A DNA stretch of 64,000 nt, taken from Paraphysomonas bandaiensis (taxonomy: Eukaryota; Chrysophyceae). Under the pieces are notes generated by a model. The model did not search any database. It had not been told where the DNA came from and worked only from the letters and a program-made list of their open reading frames with translations. This document shows, piece by piece, positions 46,796-59,307 of the stretch; within the stretch, counting starts at the first letter, position 1; each line of letters begins with the position of its first letter. The stretch spans positions 62,001-126,000 of the forward strand of contig CBFFRP010000432.1 of the NCBI GenBank assembly GCA_965644295.1, given 5' to 3'. The position numbers and the translations under genes were made by a program.

Positions 46796-49700
46796 ATGAG
46801 TACTAACAGCTCTGATGTATTAAATAATTGTATAGCTACTTCTGTGTGTAGAGAGCTTCGTAGTATACAAAATGCTCGACAAGATGTTTGTGTGAGTCAT
46901 TCGTACGTAGGTAACATTTGCAAAGTCAAGTTTGATGATGGTTGGTTCGTGGGTCGTATTGTTTTATATGCCGACCAGGAGAATAAGTTATTATGTATAT
47001 TTCCTGCGCCACATCATGATGTATGGATTGATATGAGTACCAGCAGCACGGATGTAGGGGTTATGTGTGAAGAACTTGTGTTGTACCGTAGAAGTCCGGT
47101 GTATAAGTGTGTTTGTACTCCTGCTGCACTGAGTCATTTGTGCCCTGTGAAAGACGATCTATTAGTATATGTAGAGAGGGTATATGATCATATCGCTGCA
47201 GAACCCACGGGGGAGTTTGTTCAAGATACTGACCTGTCGTGCTTCAGTCGGGTGACAGCCGACAATAGATTTCCCACGCATGTGGACGCACTGAAAGTGC
47301 TGGACAAAATAATTATTATCCGTAAGGTATACTTCTTTCACTCTGCAGTATCTACGCTAAGGTAGTGATGCAGAGAGTATATGAAGGATGGAAGCAATTT
47401 GTAAATACAGTCTTTATGGAGAATTCAAAGATCAGTCAACTCAGCTCTAACCAAAGGTCCCCCGTGCCCCACACTGACACTATGCAGCACGTATCTGGTG
47501 CAGGTGTTTCTGCAACCTGTGTCACGCCTACGACGCCATCTTCAGAAGTATATGTGTCAGAGTGTACAGCATCTTCTATTTCGACCAGTCTTCCTGAACA
47601 ACGTAGAAGATCTTCTGTCAGGCCGACGCCCAAGCTAAACTTTGTGACCACGTATCACCCTGAGAATCCCAAGGTTCCAGTGTATATGCGAGAGGAATGT
47701 CCTCTGCCTGGTTGGCGGAAAGTTGTCGTTGTGAAGAGTGGAAGTCGTAATTTATGTGGTTTGCCGTGGCCGCATTATGTCGCTCCTACTGGAGAGCAGC
47801 TTTGCAGCATTAGGGATATTCTGGAATATTATAAGAGGCAAGGGCATGGTGAACCCTCAAATATAGCAGCATTATTTCATTTCTCCCCAGTATTCTGCCT
47901 TTGCCACCATAGTAAGAGAGGTTTCTACATTGAGTGTGTGATGGGAGTTGCTGGTTGTGGAGGCTTGTTCCATCCTGAGTGTGCCGGGTGGGAAAAATGG
48001 GAGTTAGAGTATGAACGGAAAAAATATGACGGCGTAGTATGCCCGTTGTGCACTCAGCATATGGAGAGGTACCCTGAAGTAGAGAAAAGGTATTTCTGTT
48101 TGTTCTGCAATACTGTAGTTTGATGTATAATAACTCAGGTTCATTGCTTCAATTGACTTCCGCAATAGGTCTGGATACTCCACTGGTAGTGTTGCCAACC
48201 AAAGGTTGGTTTTTAATTATTTACTTTAAACTTGCTGATTAGAACTATATTTTTTATGGCAGCGTCTTTCGCAGGTACCTTCGCCTTACGAATGAAGGAC
48301 ACTACTACGTGACCTCTGGAAGTAATCATACAACTTCATCTTTTCCGGCGACTGCTGTTGGTTGTGATCTCACCCGTAAGGAGTCACCTCTTTTATTCCA
48401 CAGTTGCGGCAAATATGCGCACACTTTCTCCCAACCACATGAGGATTGGGGTTTTGTAAGGTTTAATGACCCGCAACTATGTTCTAACAGGTGAGAATTT
48501 CTAGCGGGTTCACAATTGTATTTAATACGAGGTCAATGTTGCTATTTGTTACTGTATAGTTCTAAAAGTCATCAGGACCTGTCAGAGACAAAATTGTTTG
48601 CTCCTGGTCGAGACGAGAATCAGATATTATCATCATTCCAGGAATCTACTCGTCATAGAAGTAACACATCGGACCCGGCGCCGATAAATATGCTGCCAGC
48701 ACTGGACAGTTCATGCAAAGGGAGTGAAAGCACCAATCGGAAAAATACTAACGTCAGTAACGACACGCCTAGTAATGTACCACAGATTCTCACTACCTAT
48801 ACCGGAAATATTTCTCCACTAGCGGGTCTATCTACCAGCAACAACACTCACAAGGGTCATGATAACTGTCCTAATAATCTTTCTGTACACAACACAGCTG
48901 TGAATGCTCTCATTCCATGGGTAGTAACAGAAAAGGTTGATGCGCTGACAGAGGAAGAGTTCGAGGAGGATATACGCGTTGCAACTAGAACTACCCCAAG
49001 TGCAAGGCGATACGTCAAAGTGATTGTACAGGCTGGATGGAAGAAGTTATTATCAGTGGATGCCATACATGCCGACTTGCGACGACGTCATTCAACTGAA
49101 AACGCGGATCTTATTGATGTCAAGTTGAAGTTCGGACTTATCAACGTTGCGAATAAAAAACTCAAGTCCGTGAGAAGTTCTGATGATACAAGACAACCTG
49201 TATTTGCACGACTTCCTTTTAATGATGGAGGTGTTGCTCTCACAACCATATTTCCTGGAAAAGTCAGATTGTTGTGTGAATACCATGACACCCACTGTGC
49301 ACATTGCTTCGATCGCGTCCGTATTGAGGAGGCACATCGTAGGTACTCTTATATTGGTAGTGGAACGGATATTGGAGTCGTTAATGATTGCGATGAGGGC
49401 CATTTGAGTCATTTGCGCACTGATTGTAGCTTGTCGGGAAGTTGTTGTTCGACAGTTCCTCCTGCAGCGCGGATGAACACTGATATAAATGGTGTTGTAG
49501 TTGCTGATATTGGTGGAATGAAGTATCAGCTACATCAGCATTGTGCTGAAATTATACGTGGTAACTATCTCCAGGCGATGGTCAGCAAGCACAGTAGATA
49601 TAGAGACGCTATCAAAGTACGCGAGCTGTGGGAATCTAGCTTAAAAAGTTGTGATCTATGTGGTCGGTTGGGTGGAGTGGTATACACATTTGATATTTTA

Positions 49701-50111
49701 AAGAGCCCTCCTTCTGACAGTTACCTCAAGTGCTTGATAGGTCATCCACTGTGCATATTATGGCTGGCTCGAAGTGGTGTTTTATATACGCCCCTTTTGG
49801 TTGCGGAATACTCTATGGGATTTGATAGTACAGGCGTTAGTAGAAGTTCAATGCGCATTGGTGACTGCAATTCTAATGATGGGTTGGATATACCCTCAGT
49901 ATCATCAGTATTCGACAATAGGTTCAATAAGTATAAATGTTCATTGTGTGGTAATCACATAGGACTAACTATTAAATGCGCTGATCCCACTTGCGTTGTC
50001 ATAGCTCATCACCTGTGCGCCTATATGGCCCCGATAGATGAAAAATGGTTTGTGTCAACTGACTCTGCCCTATTGTATTGCCCAGGCCATATTCCCAATT
50101 TTCTGCGTTAG
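46796..50111 (+). CDS. Tudor-like / MBD / PHD / ePHD chromatin reader
   Basis: Five exons join in frame: 46796-47326, 47374-48091 (about), a short one near 48140-48205, one at about 48276-48491, and about 48560-50111. The N-terminal part (GNICKVKFDDGWFVGRIVLY) looks like a Tudor or similar beta-barrel. PLPGWRKVVVVKSGSRN with APTGEQLCSIRDILEYYK is a methyl-CpG-binding domain. Next comes a PHD-like zinc finger (CLCHHSKRGFYIEC, FHPECAGWEKW, CPLC). The last exon ends in an extended PHD (CSLCGNHIGLTIKC, CVVIAHHLCAYMAPI, LLYCPGHIP). An earlier CDLCGRLGGVVYTF segment starts another zinc-binding unit. Likely nuclear, reading DNA methylation and histone marks. That all exons form one transcript is inferred from frame-keeping splice sites. 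Confidence 0.75.
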
Positions 50112-50908
50112 AGTAACTGTATTTCGAATTCTTTATACTGTTTGGCTTTTGTGTTTTCATTGTGCTTCATATATTGCTGATATTAGTCTATTACTTGTCC
50201 ATTCTATCGTCATAAAGCGCCCAGATATATATTGCTTACTTGTAATTCAAAACTGAGAAATGCAATAAGTATCAGAGTTGGCTATTGGCCAGTTACAATT
50301 AAATAATTTATGATCATTGAGCCATCATATACGCCTACAGTTTCTATTGTTTTTAAACCCACTGAAAACCTAATGAAATCAAAACAAAAAGATTCAGTAT
50401 TTTATCAAAGTGTAGCTGTATTCATATTCCAACTAGAAGCGTTTGGCTTGATTTGGCGTGTTTATTCTCAAAATTCACTACGTAACAACGGCAGTTTCAC
50501 AAAAATTATTTACACGCCCAAACGAAGTCATTCCAGGATTTAAATAAAATTTGCTGCTGGTTGCAGTATTCCATGAGAGAGATAATTCGTATTAGTTAGA
50601 ATAATAAGTACTTCGTACTTATTTGACTGAATATACTAATTAATGTTGACTGAAAGTTAATGGGTGAAATTTTATCGCATAAAGAAGCAGATAGGCATTA
50701 TTTCCTTCGCGTACTGTACATATTTAGCTAGCTGTGCTTTGAACTAATGCTTCCACAGAGCAATACGTATGGAGGCACAGTGCTATAGGTAAACATCTCA
50801 AAAACAACTACAAAGAAATAGAAAAACATAGACTTCTGATCAAATACCTCCTAGTTGAATTACCAACGAGTAGTCATGGGGTTAACTTGTGCAAAACACA
50901 AGACTGAG
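50112..50908. other. Intergenic, convergent 3' ends
   Basis: 797 bp AT-rich spacer. The open frames at 50038-50256 and 50310-50543 have no recognisable features. No RNA or repeat is supported. Confidence 0.5.
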
Positions 50909-51517
50909 TTAAAGGTCCTTCGGGCTATCAATGAATTCAACTTTCTCAATATAAGACAGTTTCGGAAAGTTCTTTTTTAAGTACTTGTTACCCTCCATTT
51001 GAATAGACTGCTGATTCGGCTTTTCACCATATCCCGAATATATCTGGTCGACCACATCCATACCTTCCACAACATAACCAAATGGGGAAAACCCCATTGC
51101 GTCGAGGTTGGAGTTGTCAACAAAATTAATAAACATCTGTGTGGTACGACTATCTGCTCCTGATGTAGCAAAACTAATGCGCCCTCTAGTATTGGACTCT
51201 TTCACAGGGTCATCTTTCAGTTTTTGATCTCTCCAGTGCGCAGCGATCTCTGGTTTTGCAGGTATACCAAACTGAGCCATGAAGCCAGGAACAACTCGAA
51301 AGAAGCGCGCACTGTCAAACACATGTTGCTCTACCAATTCTCTCATGCGGGCTGATCCCAGTGGTGCCCATGAAGGGTTGATTTGAAGGGTAAAGCTGCC
51401 TTTCTTTTTATTGCCAAGATTTACAGTAAATTTGACGAAATACGAATCATCAGCAACTGATGAAACGGTTTGGATAAAGAGAAGTAAGAATGCACTACAA
51501 AGGGTAGAAATACGCAT
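50909..51517 (-). CDS. Secretory-pathway cyclophilin-type peptidyl-prolyl isomerase
   Basis: The ATG at 51517 is chosen because it starts a clean signal peptide (MRISTLCSAFLLLFIQTVSS); the longer frame to 51604 would mask it. A single exon follows with the cyclophilin fold: VKFTVNLG, FFRVVPGFMAQFG (the FxRVxPGFxxQ active-site motif with catalytic Arg), RISFATSGADSRTTQMFINF and FSPFGYVVEGMDVVDQI. It accelerates proline isomerisation during folding, probably in the ER lumen. No KDEL-type signal ends the protein (it ends SPKDL), so it may be secreted. Confidence 0.88.
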   Translation of the reverse strand: MRISTLCSAFLLLFIQTVSSVADDSYFVKFTVNLGNKKKGSFTLQINPSWAPLGSARMRELVEQHVFDSARFFRVVPGFMAQFGIPAKPEIAAHWRDQKLKDDPVKESNTRGRISFATSGADSRTTQMFINFVDNSNLDAMGFSPFGYVVEGMDVVDQIYSGYGEKPNQQSIQMEGNKYLKKNFPKLSYIEKVEFIDSPKDL

Positions 51518-52229
51518 GATGTTATATATATTCAATGCACTCAGAGATATGTATGATACATGTTGTGATTGTTGGTGTTGTATATATATGATACATACAT
51601 ACATACACTATACACTATACAACCTACCTGTACAACAGCTATATATACATACATACTACGTCGTAGTATACATCCGTGAGAAAAAGTGGAACAGGAAAAA
51701 ATCCCAGGGTTTTAGCTGTATACTGCGATTTTTTTGCCTGGTCGAATTTTTCCCGCCCACGCATGTCCATATTTATACACCAAATGATGTCCCATTTTAA
51801 GAGCAGCAACTCTGCTCTGGAGTACATATAGCTATTATTTATCAAAGGCTCTTGTCACACCCTGTGCAGTCACTGCGAAATCTATGCAGTCACATGTACG
51901 TCGCGATAGTAATGCACCCGGTATATCTTAGTATGTCCTCCGTATTTGATGTCTAACTGTACAGGGTGATAAGTGGCGTGTATAGGAAAACGTATTGTGC
52001 TACAAATGACAAGCAAGCAATAAAGACACAATGTGAGCATTGGGTTCTCATTTTTATTACTCGTCAGTTTTTCCATAGTTAGTCACGACTTACTACAAAT
52101 AACTTCACGCACTTCACCGAACGTCAAAGTTGGAGACTCACACAAAACAATGTAACTCCGCTGCAAGACTAAGAAAGAAAGAATACGGCTAAGTGCTCTA
52201 CACACACCTAGCCCATCATATAAATATTA
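51518..52229. other. Intergenic 0.7 kb with CATA microsatellite
   Basis: A short CATA run lies at about 51591-51605, with TATACATACATAC near 51643. A 64-codon minus-strand open frame (51882-52076) begins with a hydrophobic segment but has no other support. Otherwise nothing is seen. Confidence 0.45.
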
Positions 52230-54123
52230 CTAAAGTTTCGCCTCGTCATCATCAGAGTCAATACTAAACATAGGGTTGTTCCCACGACCATTACTGTGCC
52301 CCTCATATGCGTTGTCAGCAACTTGGGTTCTAGCATTGGCTTTCTGTATCAACCGCTGGGGTTTATTCGAAGGTTCCTTAACATCCTAAACAGCACATCA
52401 CTAAAAAACGATCACATAGTAGACACACTCACATCTAAGTTAGACCCAGCAGTTTCAGGTAAAAAGAAAGATGCAACTACTGCAACAAAGTTAACTAAAG
52501 CCAAAACGCACCCCACTACCACGGAAGTAAGAGATCTAGACTCAACCAAAAACGGAGAGAAAAAGGCACCAATACGTGCCATACAATTCGCCACAGCATG
52601 GCCACTGGCTCTAAGTTTAGTTGGGAACATCTCGGGTGTAGCAACCCAAGTGGCAGAGTTGGCTCCCATAATTGTAAATCGTGCAAATACAGCCACCACA
52701 GAGAGAGTTAGAGATGGTAAGTTCATACCCATTAGGAGAATTGCAACTCCAGCTCCAGCGTAGAGTGAAGCTTGGGTTCCTACGCGCCCCCATCCATCTA
52801 TCACTAATGCCGTTACGATCACCCCAAGAAGCTCCGATACCGCACTCATAAAAATAGCTTCGTAGTTGAAATCACCTGTGGCAAGTACATTAGCACAATA
52901 ATGAAACTTATGGGCATGTACATTTGAGTTCATCAAGTGACGTAGGTGAATCCTCAAACACCCTGGCAACGAAGAGAATGCATCCATAATCTATAATATA
53001 AACGACAAGGATATATCATATAAAATACTATGTCAGAAATAATAACGTATACATGTGAATCCGAAGCACATCCAAACTGTCCACAACGGAATAGATAGTC
53101 GTCTCTGTGCGGGTTTAAGGAATTCCGAAAACGCCACTGTCTCCTCCTTTTCAACCCCAGCACTACTGAGTGTGAAGTCAGGTAGAGTACTGCCATTGAC
53201 CTCAGCTGCATATTTGACTACATTGGCAGCCTCTGTGAGTCGACCTTGCACTACCAACCATCGGGGACTCTCAGGAAGCAATGCAATGCATGCAACCGAG
53301 GACAGGGCTACTGGAAGGGCGGTCAATATAGTTAACACCCTCCAGCCATCCGATGAGAGACATGCCCATGCAACTCCCGCAACGAACATTGATCCAAGAG
53401 TCCAAAACCCCTCAATATATATGAGGAATATACCACGGTGGCTATTTGGCAAGAACTCAGCAAGTAAATCAAAGGGCACAGTCACACCACCTACGTGGAC
53501 AAAATAAACCCTACAGAGCTACATATACGGATACCTACCAACTCCTATCCCGACAATGCAACGACACAACAAGAGAACAATGTAGTTAGGAGATACTCCA
53601 CTCACAAACCCAGCTATAGTAATAATGGTACAACCTAGCAAATAGGCACAGTTAACTGATATTAGGTCATCGTTTCACCCGTCACTTACTCAACATGAAG
53701 GCCCCTGAGAAAATATAATTAAATGCAAGTAGGAATATTGCACTCTCAACTTACCTCTACGACCGTACTTATCTGCAATAGGACCGAAGAACATACTACC
53801 CAACAACTCCCCAGCGAAGACAACGCTGGTAATTAATGCAATCTGAGCATCACTAAGATCCCAGTCTATCCCGGCACAAGTGCTGACAAATGACAGTAGC
53901 GATACTTCCTTCAATAAAATAGCTGTTAGTAACACACGCATACCCTTATAACACATATATAACCATTCCATCTGCCATGAAGGCCAAGCCACCTGCAACA
54001 TCGTCAATAGAGGCATCATACATCCCACAGCAGCATACATATGAATAGAAGCCGGTAATGAAACCATCCCACCGGAAGCCCCTCTAGCACTTGATCTAAT
54101 GTTTTGGTATCTTCCGCAGACAT
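52230..54123 (-). CDS. MFS transporter, SV2/SVOP or organic-cation type
   Basis: A multi-exon gene from ATG 54123 to a stop at 52230, with introns of about 45-60 nt. Splicing out a 46-nt and a 44-nt intron near 53.9-54.0 kb restores RLLFICGLAFMADGMVIYEV, a first membrane helix like that of SVOP proteins. Next are LITSVVFAGELLGSMFFGPI and ADKYGRR, the MFS loop 2-3 motif. LLPESPRWLVVQGRLTEAAN is the mid-protein motif of sugar and organic-ion transporters, and FFLPETAG lies near the end. About 12 membrane segments are expected. The substrate is unknown. A start at 54225 is possible but adds no recognisable sequence. Several exon ends are approximate. Confidence 0.82.
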
Positions 54124-55820
54124 ACGCAGTAAATGACCTGTCCATCTCACTGTTACGTACACCAGAATACGATCCATCCCTACCTGATAACCAAGTGCAA
54201 GAAGATGCAACTCAGTTGGAGACAATGTACAATAGAGTGTAATAGCTTCTGATGTGCTATGAACAGATAAGTGACTTAACTATTAAGATATTTCAGTTCG
54301 AGTCATCAATTGGCTTACGACACATCACAACCAGAACTTCAGTTCTTTCTCACTTCAGGGTGTTAAATTATTCACTCGGGGCTAAAACTTGTGGGGTAAA
54401 AAATATGGGGTTTCTACTTTTAGGTGCGAAATTTTAGCGTAATATATGGAAAATCCAGTATATACCTAATTTATAAAGTTGTCATTTTTCTGAGTATCTT
54501 GGATGCACCAGATCCTCAATGGCCACCTCCTCACTGTCTATTAGTGATCGTTCACTGTCTAATAGCCTATGGCTCTATGGCTCTATGGCTCAGATGATAA
54601 TGTTGTGTATTAATCCTACTGTAAAAGTATTATCCACATTTGCGATGATATGCACTGTGGATTATAAATTTGGTGGTAACGATATGTTGCTGTGTGGAAT
54701 ATAAACGTTTACTAGATGGACCATTATCGAGTCAGCACAGGCTGTTATGTGGTCATTGCCTTGGAAAAAGGTATTGTGTAAAGTGTGAGCTCTGGATTTT
54801 ATATACAAACTTGTACGCAGTAAGTTGGGCAACTTTGTAGAAATCAGTGATATGCAGGGCTATTTCACATTCTTCCATTTACCGATACGACAATGACATA
54901 TTACTCGCTGCATTTCCGTAATATATCGTGATAAAGTGGTATGAATTTGCTATGTGGGTTGAAGCTGCTGGTTAGAGTGTTCCCTGATCAGGCATGTCAT
55001 CAGCATTCCAGCCCATTCACTCCATTTTCTATGTCATCGGCAAATTAAAATATTATAAGAATAGAAATAGCCCTTAATAATCGTTATATCTGTTTGATTT
55101 AAATGACAATATGAAATTGTTGAATCGTGCAATCAATTTTACATACGCATTATCCTAATTAACACACTCGGCAACAGAGACAAAAGTGATTGCCTTCAGT
55201 GTCATCTTTGAACATATAAAACTGACATTAAATTATCTTAATAATATTTCAAAAAGTGTGCATTACAACTATATTACGTGCTATGTACGAACAGTTGTAA
55301 TATCAACCAGCGCTAGGGAACAAATACTATTGTTGGATAGCGATCCATCAATACCATTGATGGAGGTCTTAAAGCGGACCAACAATACTATTGCATACAT
55401 TGCAACGTATTGTACAATGCAATATACTAGTATCATTAATCAGTAAGTAAACACATATGCATAATCCATTTTTAATACTAATCATTAAGATCACATACGT
55501 GATAACCAAACCCACTGCTCTGCAGTCTGCAGTCAAAGACTCACTACCTACTAGCCACTGTTTAGCTAATCAAAATTTCCCTCATACTCTAAGTCGTCAT
55601 TGATAATGTCAACATCACCATATTCATTCAAAATTTTTTAAAATATGCATGCATCCCGCCACAACTGTCGATTAACAATAGTACTGCTGTACTGCTTTTC
55701 TTCAGAGCAGATAGGGGACACCTAGCCCCGACGTCTCTCAATGAGCCATAAAAAATATTCCGGCATTCATAGGTATTCACCTGACTTGAACCTCCTGTTT
55801 GAAGCGGCTTGGAAATGTTT
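54124..55820. other. 1.7 kb intergenic, no gene supported
   Basis: AT-rich. Three tandem copies of TATGGCTC lie at about 54568-54591. The 86-codon open frame at 55186-55446 looks like chance. The 15-mer AACAATACTATTGCA near 55381 recurs near 57974 on the other side of the beta-tubulin gene. Confidence 0.45.
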
Positions 55821-56182
55821 TCAAACTATCTCAGGTCGGAATTCTGCAGTAAGATTCATATCAGTCAATACATCCGGTAAGCCTTTTAACCACTCTAGCA
55901 GAACCTGAAAGAGAGAGGACGTCGTGTGATTTATAGCATTTCCAGAGTTCATTTGCACAGAATCATATTCTAAGCTAAATATGTGATCTACAACTTCATA
56001 TTGTTATATTGATATTAAAAAAGTACCTGCCTGTTGAGGTGATGTCCTGGAGCCCAAATATATTCAACACAAAAATACCAAATATTGGGATAAACAACAC
56101 GGTCAAGATACATACACAACCTCAATTGGTTCTTTTGTGTGTCCTTTGAAGATACGTTTTCCCAACATTCAAATTGCACCAT
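55821..56182 (-). CDS. Small conserved-looking protein, 79 residues, unknown function
   Basis: Exon 1 (56182-56027, 52 codons) joins exon 2 (55904-55821, 27 codons plus stop) across a 122-nt GT-AG intron in phase 0. The product is aromatic-rich and reads like a real folded protein: MVQFECWENV, NIWYFCVEYIWAPGHHLNRQ, then VLLEWLKGLPDVLTDM. I do not recognise the family. It is divergently placed, with only 124 bp between its start and that of beta-tubulin, so they may share a promoter. Each exon alone is too short to stand out. Confidence 0.6.
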
Positions 56183-57650
<1,468 letters not shown>

Positions 57651-58165
57651 AAGTTAAATTTTCCGGTGGTACTTCTTATTGAAGTGTTTCAATGTCTGAA
57701 ATGTCGATTCTGTAATTAATTGATATTTTTTTATGTACTTGTTAAAATTTAAGTGTACGATGTGTGCTACTGAGCCCAATTTGCAGTGGTGAAGTTCTAG
57801 AATGCCTTTTCCCAGCGCTCATGTAGTCCATAGACTCGACCTACAATTGGATTACGTTTGAAATGAGATTGCTATAGTACTTCTTGGACATATAGTTATA
57901 ACAGGACTGATCTAGGGCTGGGGAAAAATATATTGTAGACTAGAGTCACATCAATAGTTTTAGTAACCGGCCCAACAATACTATTGCAATATATTAAATC
58001 AACTGCTACTTACTACTTACATACGTATGCTCTATTTTTTAGTTCTCGTCATCAAGGTCACATGACACATCATCACTTTGTATTGTTGTCAGCTAGCAAT
58101 TGCAATATTGGTCTACTGGACTGGTTCTAGCTGTTCAACCAATCAATACTTATCAGGGCCTGGTA
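57651..58165. other. Beta-tubulin 3' flank up to the integrated element
   Basis: Probable 3' UTR and spacer. It contains the shared 15-mer AACAATACTATTGCA near 57974. The host-like composition changes to much higher AT shortly after 58166. Confidence 0.5.
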
Positions 58166-58258
58166 ACCATTAATGGCCCAAAAAACAAGGGGAGGGACAA
58201 GGACAAGCCTTTTTCTACCCCAACCCCTGCAAGGGGCTTCTTCTCTTCGAGTGTTTCC

Positions 58259-58288
58259 AATTACAACTGCAAGCTTGCAGTTGTAATT
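58259..58288. terminator. Perfect 30 bp palindrome in left terminal repeat
   Basis: AATTACAACTGCAAG followed directly by its exact inverse, arms of 15 with no loop. It could fold as a hairpin at the end of the element. Palindromes like this mark transcript ends in mimivirus-like viruses; a replication or resolution role is equally possible. The twin lies at 62137-62166. Confidence 0.6.
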
Positions 58289-58309
58289 CCTTCTCTTTGT
58301 GAGTTTAAC

Positions 58310-58336
58310 TTATAACTTATTATTAATAAGTTATAA
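58310..58336. terminator. 27 bp AT-only palindrome in left terminal repeat
   Basis: Arms TTATAACTTATTA and TAATAAGTTATAA, separated by one base, perfect. It sits 21 bp inside the first palindrome. The mirrored copy falls at 62089-62115. Confidence 0.6.
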
Positions 58337-58678
58337 TTACTTTATATATTATTTATATTCTTAAATAAAATTAATAACTTTATATATTATTTATAATGTT
58401 TATAATAAAAAGTAATATAGATAGTAAAGTAGATTTAATAAGTAGATTTAATAGTAGATATAGGGGGAGGGAAAAATTAAAATGAAAAATAATTTAAATT
58501 TGTAAGGTTTGTAAAACTCCGGGATTCTACCATGAAAACTACTTATTAAATCTACTTTGTTATCTATATGACTTTTTTATAATAATGTATAATGGCGAAG
58601 CTTTAAGCAAAAACTCATAAAACCTTGAATTCTAATTTAAATATAGAATATAATAATGTAATGCTATATTATATATAG

Positions 58679-58771
58679 ATGTCAATTTATACAAAGCCCA
58701 AAACAAGCAATAATGCCATTTTCAATGCAGAAAATCATAAACAGATTGAAAATATATATAAAATGGTTTAA
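58679..58771 (+). pseudogene. Truncated twin of the fibre gene start
   Basis: The ATG and first 24 codons (MSIYTKPKTSNNAIFNAENH and on) are identical to the start of the gene at 59989-61746, because both lie in the terminal repeat. Past the repeat edge at 58751 the frame runs only six more codons to a stop at 58769-58771. It is a fragment made by the inverted repeat, or the leftover of a second gene. Confidence 0.75.
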
Positions 58772-58800
58772 AAAGAAATTATTATATATATATTATTACT

Positions 58801-59307
58801 ATGATTGAAGAATGGAAAGTGATTGATGGATACAACAATAACTATAGTGTATCAAATAGAGGAAATGTGAAGAACAATAAGACAGAAAGAATATTAAAGC
58901 AAACTATAAATAGAAACGGATATAATAACCTTTGTCTCTGTGTGAATGGAAAGCGAAAAAAAGTTGTGATCCATAGATTGGTTGCAATGGCTTTTATACC
59001 TAATCCAGAAAATAAACCATGTGTAGATCATATAAATAATAATACATTAGACAACAATGTTAATAATTTGAGATGGGCAACCGAAAAAGAGAATCAATAT
59101 AACAAAAAGTTAAGTAAAGCAAATACATCAGGCGCAAAAGGAGTGTGTTATAACAAAAAAGATAAGAAATGGAGAGCGTCAATAACAGTAGATGGCATTT
59201 CAATCCACATTGGAAGCTTCGATACAATAGAAGAAGCAAAACAAGCAAGAATAAAAAGAGCGAATAAAGCATTCGGAGTCTTCACGAATGCTTGTGAAAG
59301 AGAATAA
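58801..59307 (+). CDS. NUMOD4-HNH-AP2 homing-type endonuclease
   Basis: 168 residues, intronless, lysine/asparagine-rich. NUMOD4 at about 1-30 (EEWKVIDGYNNNYSVSNRG). HNH core at about 60-100 (HRLVAMAFIPNPENKPCVDH, then NNLRWATEKEN), with the expected His-Asn/Asp-His pattern. AP2-like DNA-binding part at about 110-160 (KGVCYNKKDKKWRASITVDG, HIGSFDTIEEAKQARIKRAN). Such proteins cut double-stranded DNA and spread themselves or their host element. They are common in phages and giant viruses and rare as free nuclear genes. It lies just inside the left terminal repeat and is the only recognisable enzyme of the element. Confidence 0.93.
   Translation: MIEEWKVIDGYNNNYSVSNRGNVKNNKTERILKQTINRNGYNNLCLCVNGKRKKVVIHRLVAMAFIPNPENKPCVDHINNNTLDNNVNNLRWATEKENQYNKKLSKANTSGAKGVCYNKKDKKWRASITVDGISIHIGSFDTIEEAKQARIKRANKAFGVFTNACERE

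Larger units (their letters stand above)
58166..58751 (+). repeat. Left terminal inverted repeat of the element
   Basis: It is 586 bp, starting ACCATTAATGG and ending GATTGAAA. It contains two palindromes (58259-58288 and 58310-58336) and the first 24 codons of a fibre-type gene (from 58679). The matching arm at the other end has the same length. Confidence 0.93.

Noticed and set aside
51882-52076. 64-residue possible small secreted protein
   Set aside because: The only support is one hydrophobic stretch. There is no Met context, motif or neighbouring exon to back it.
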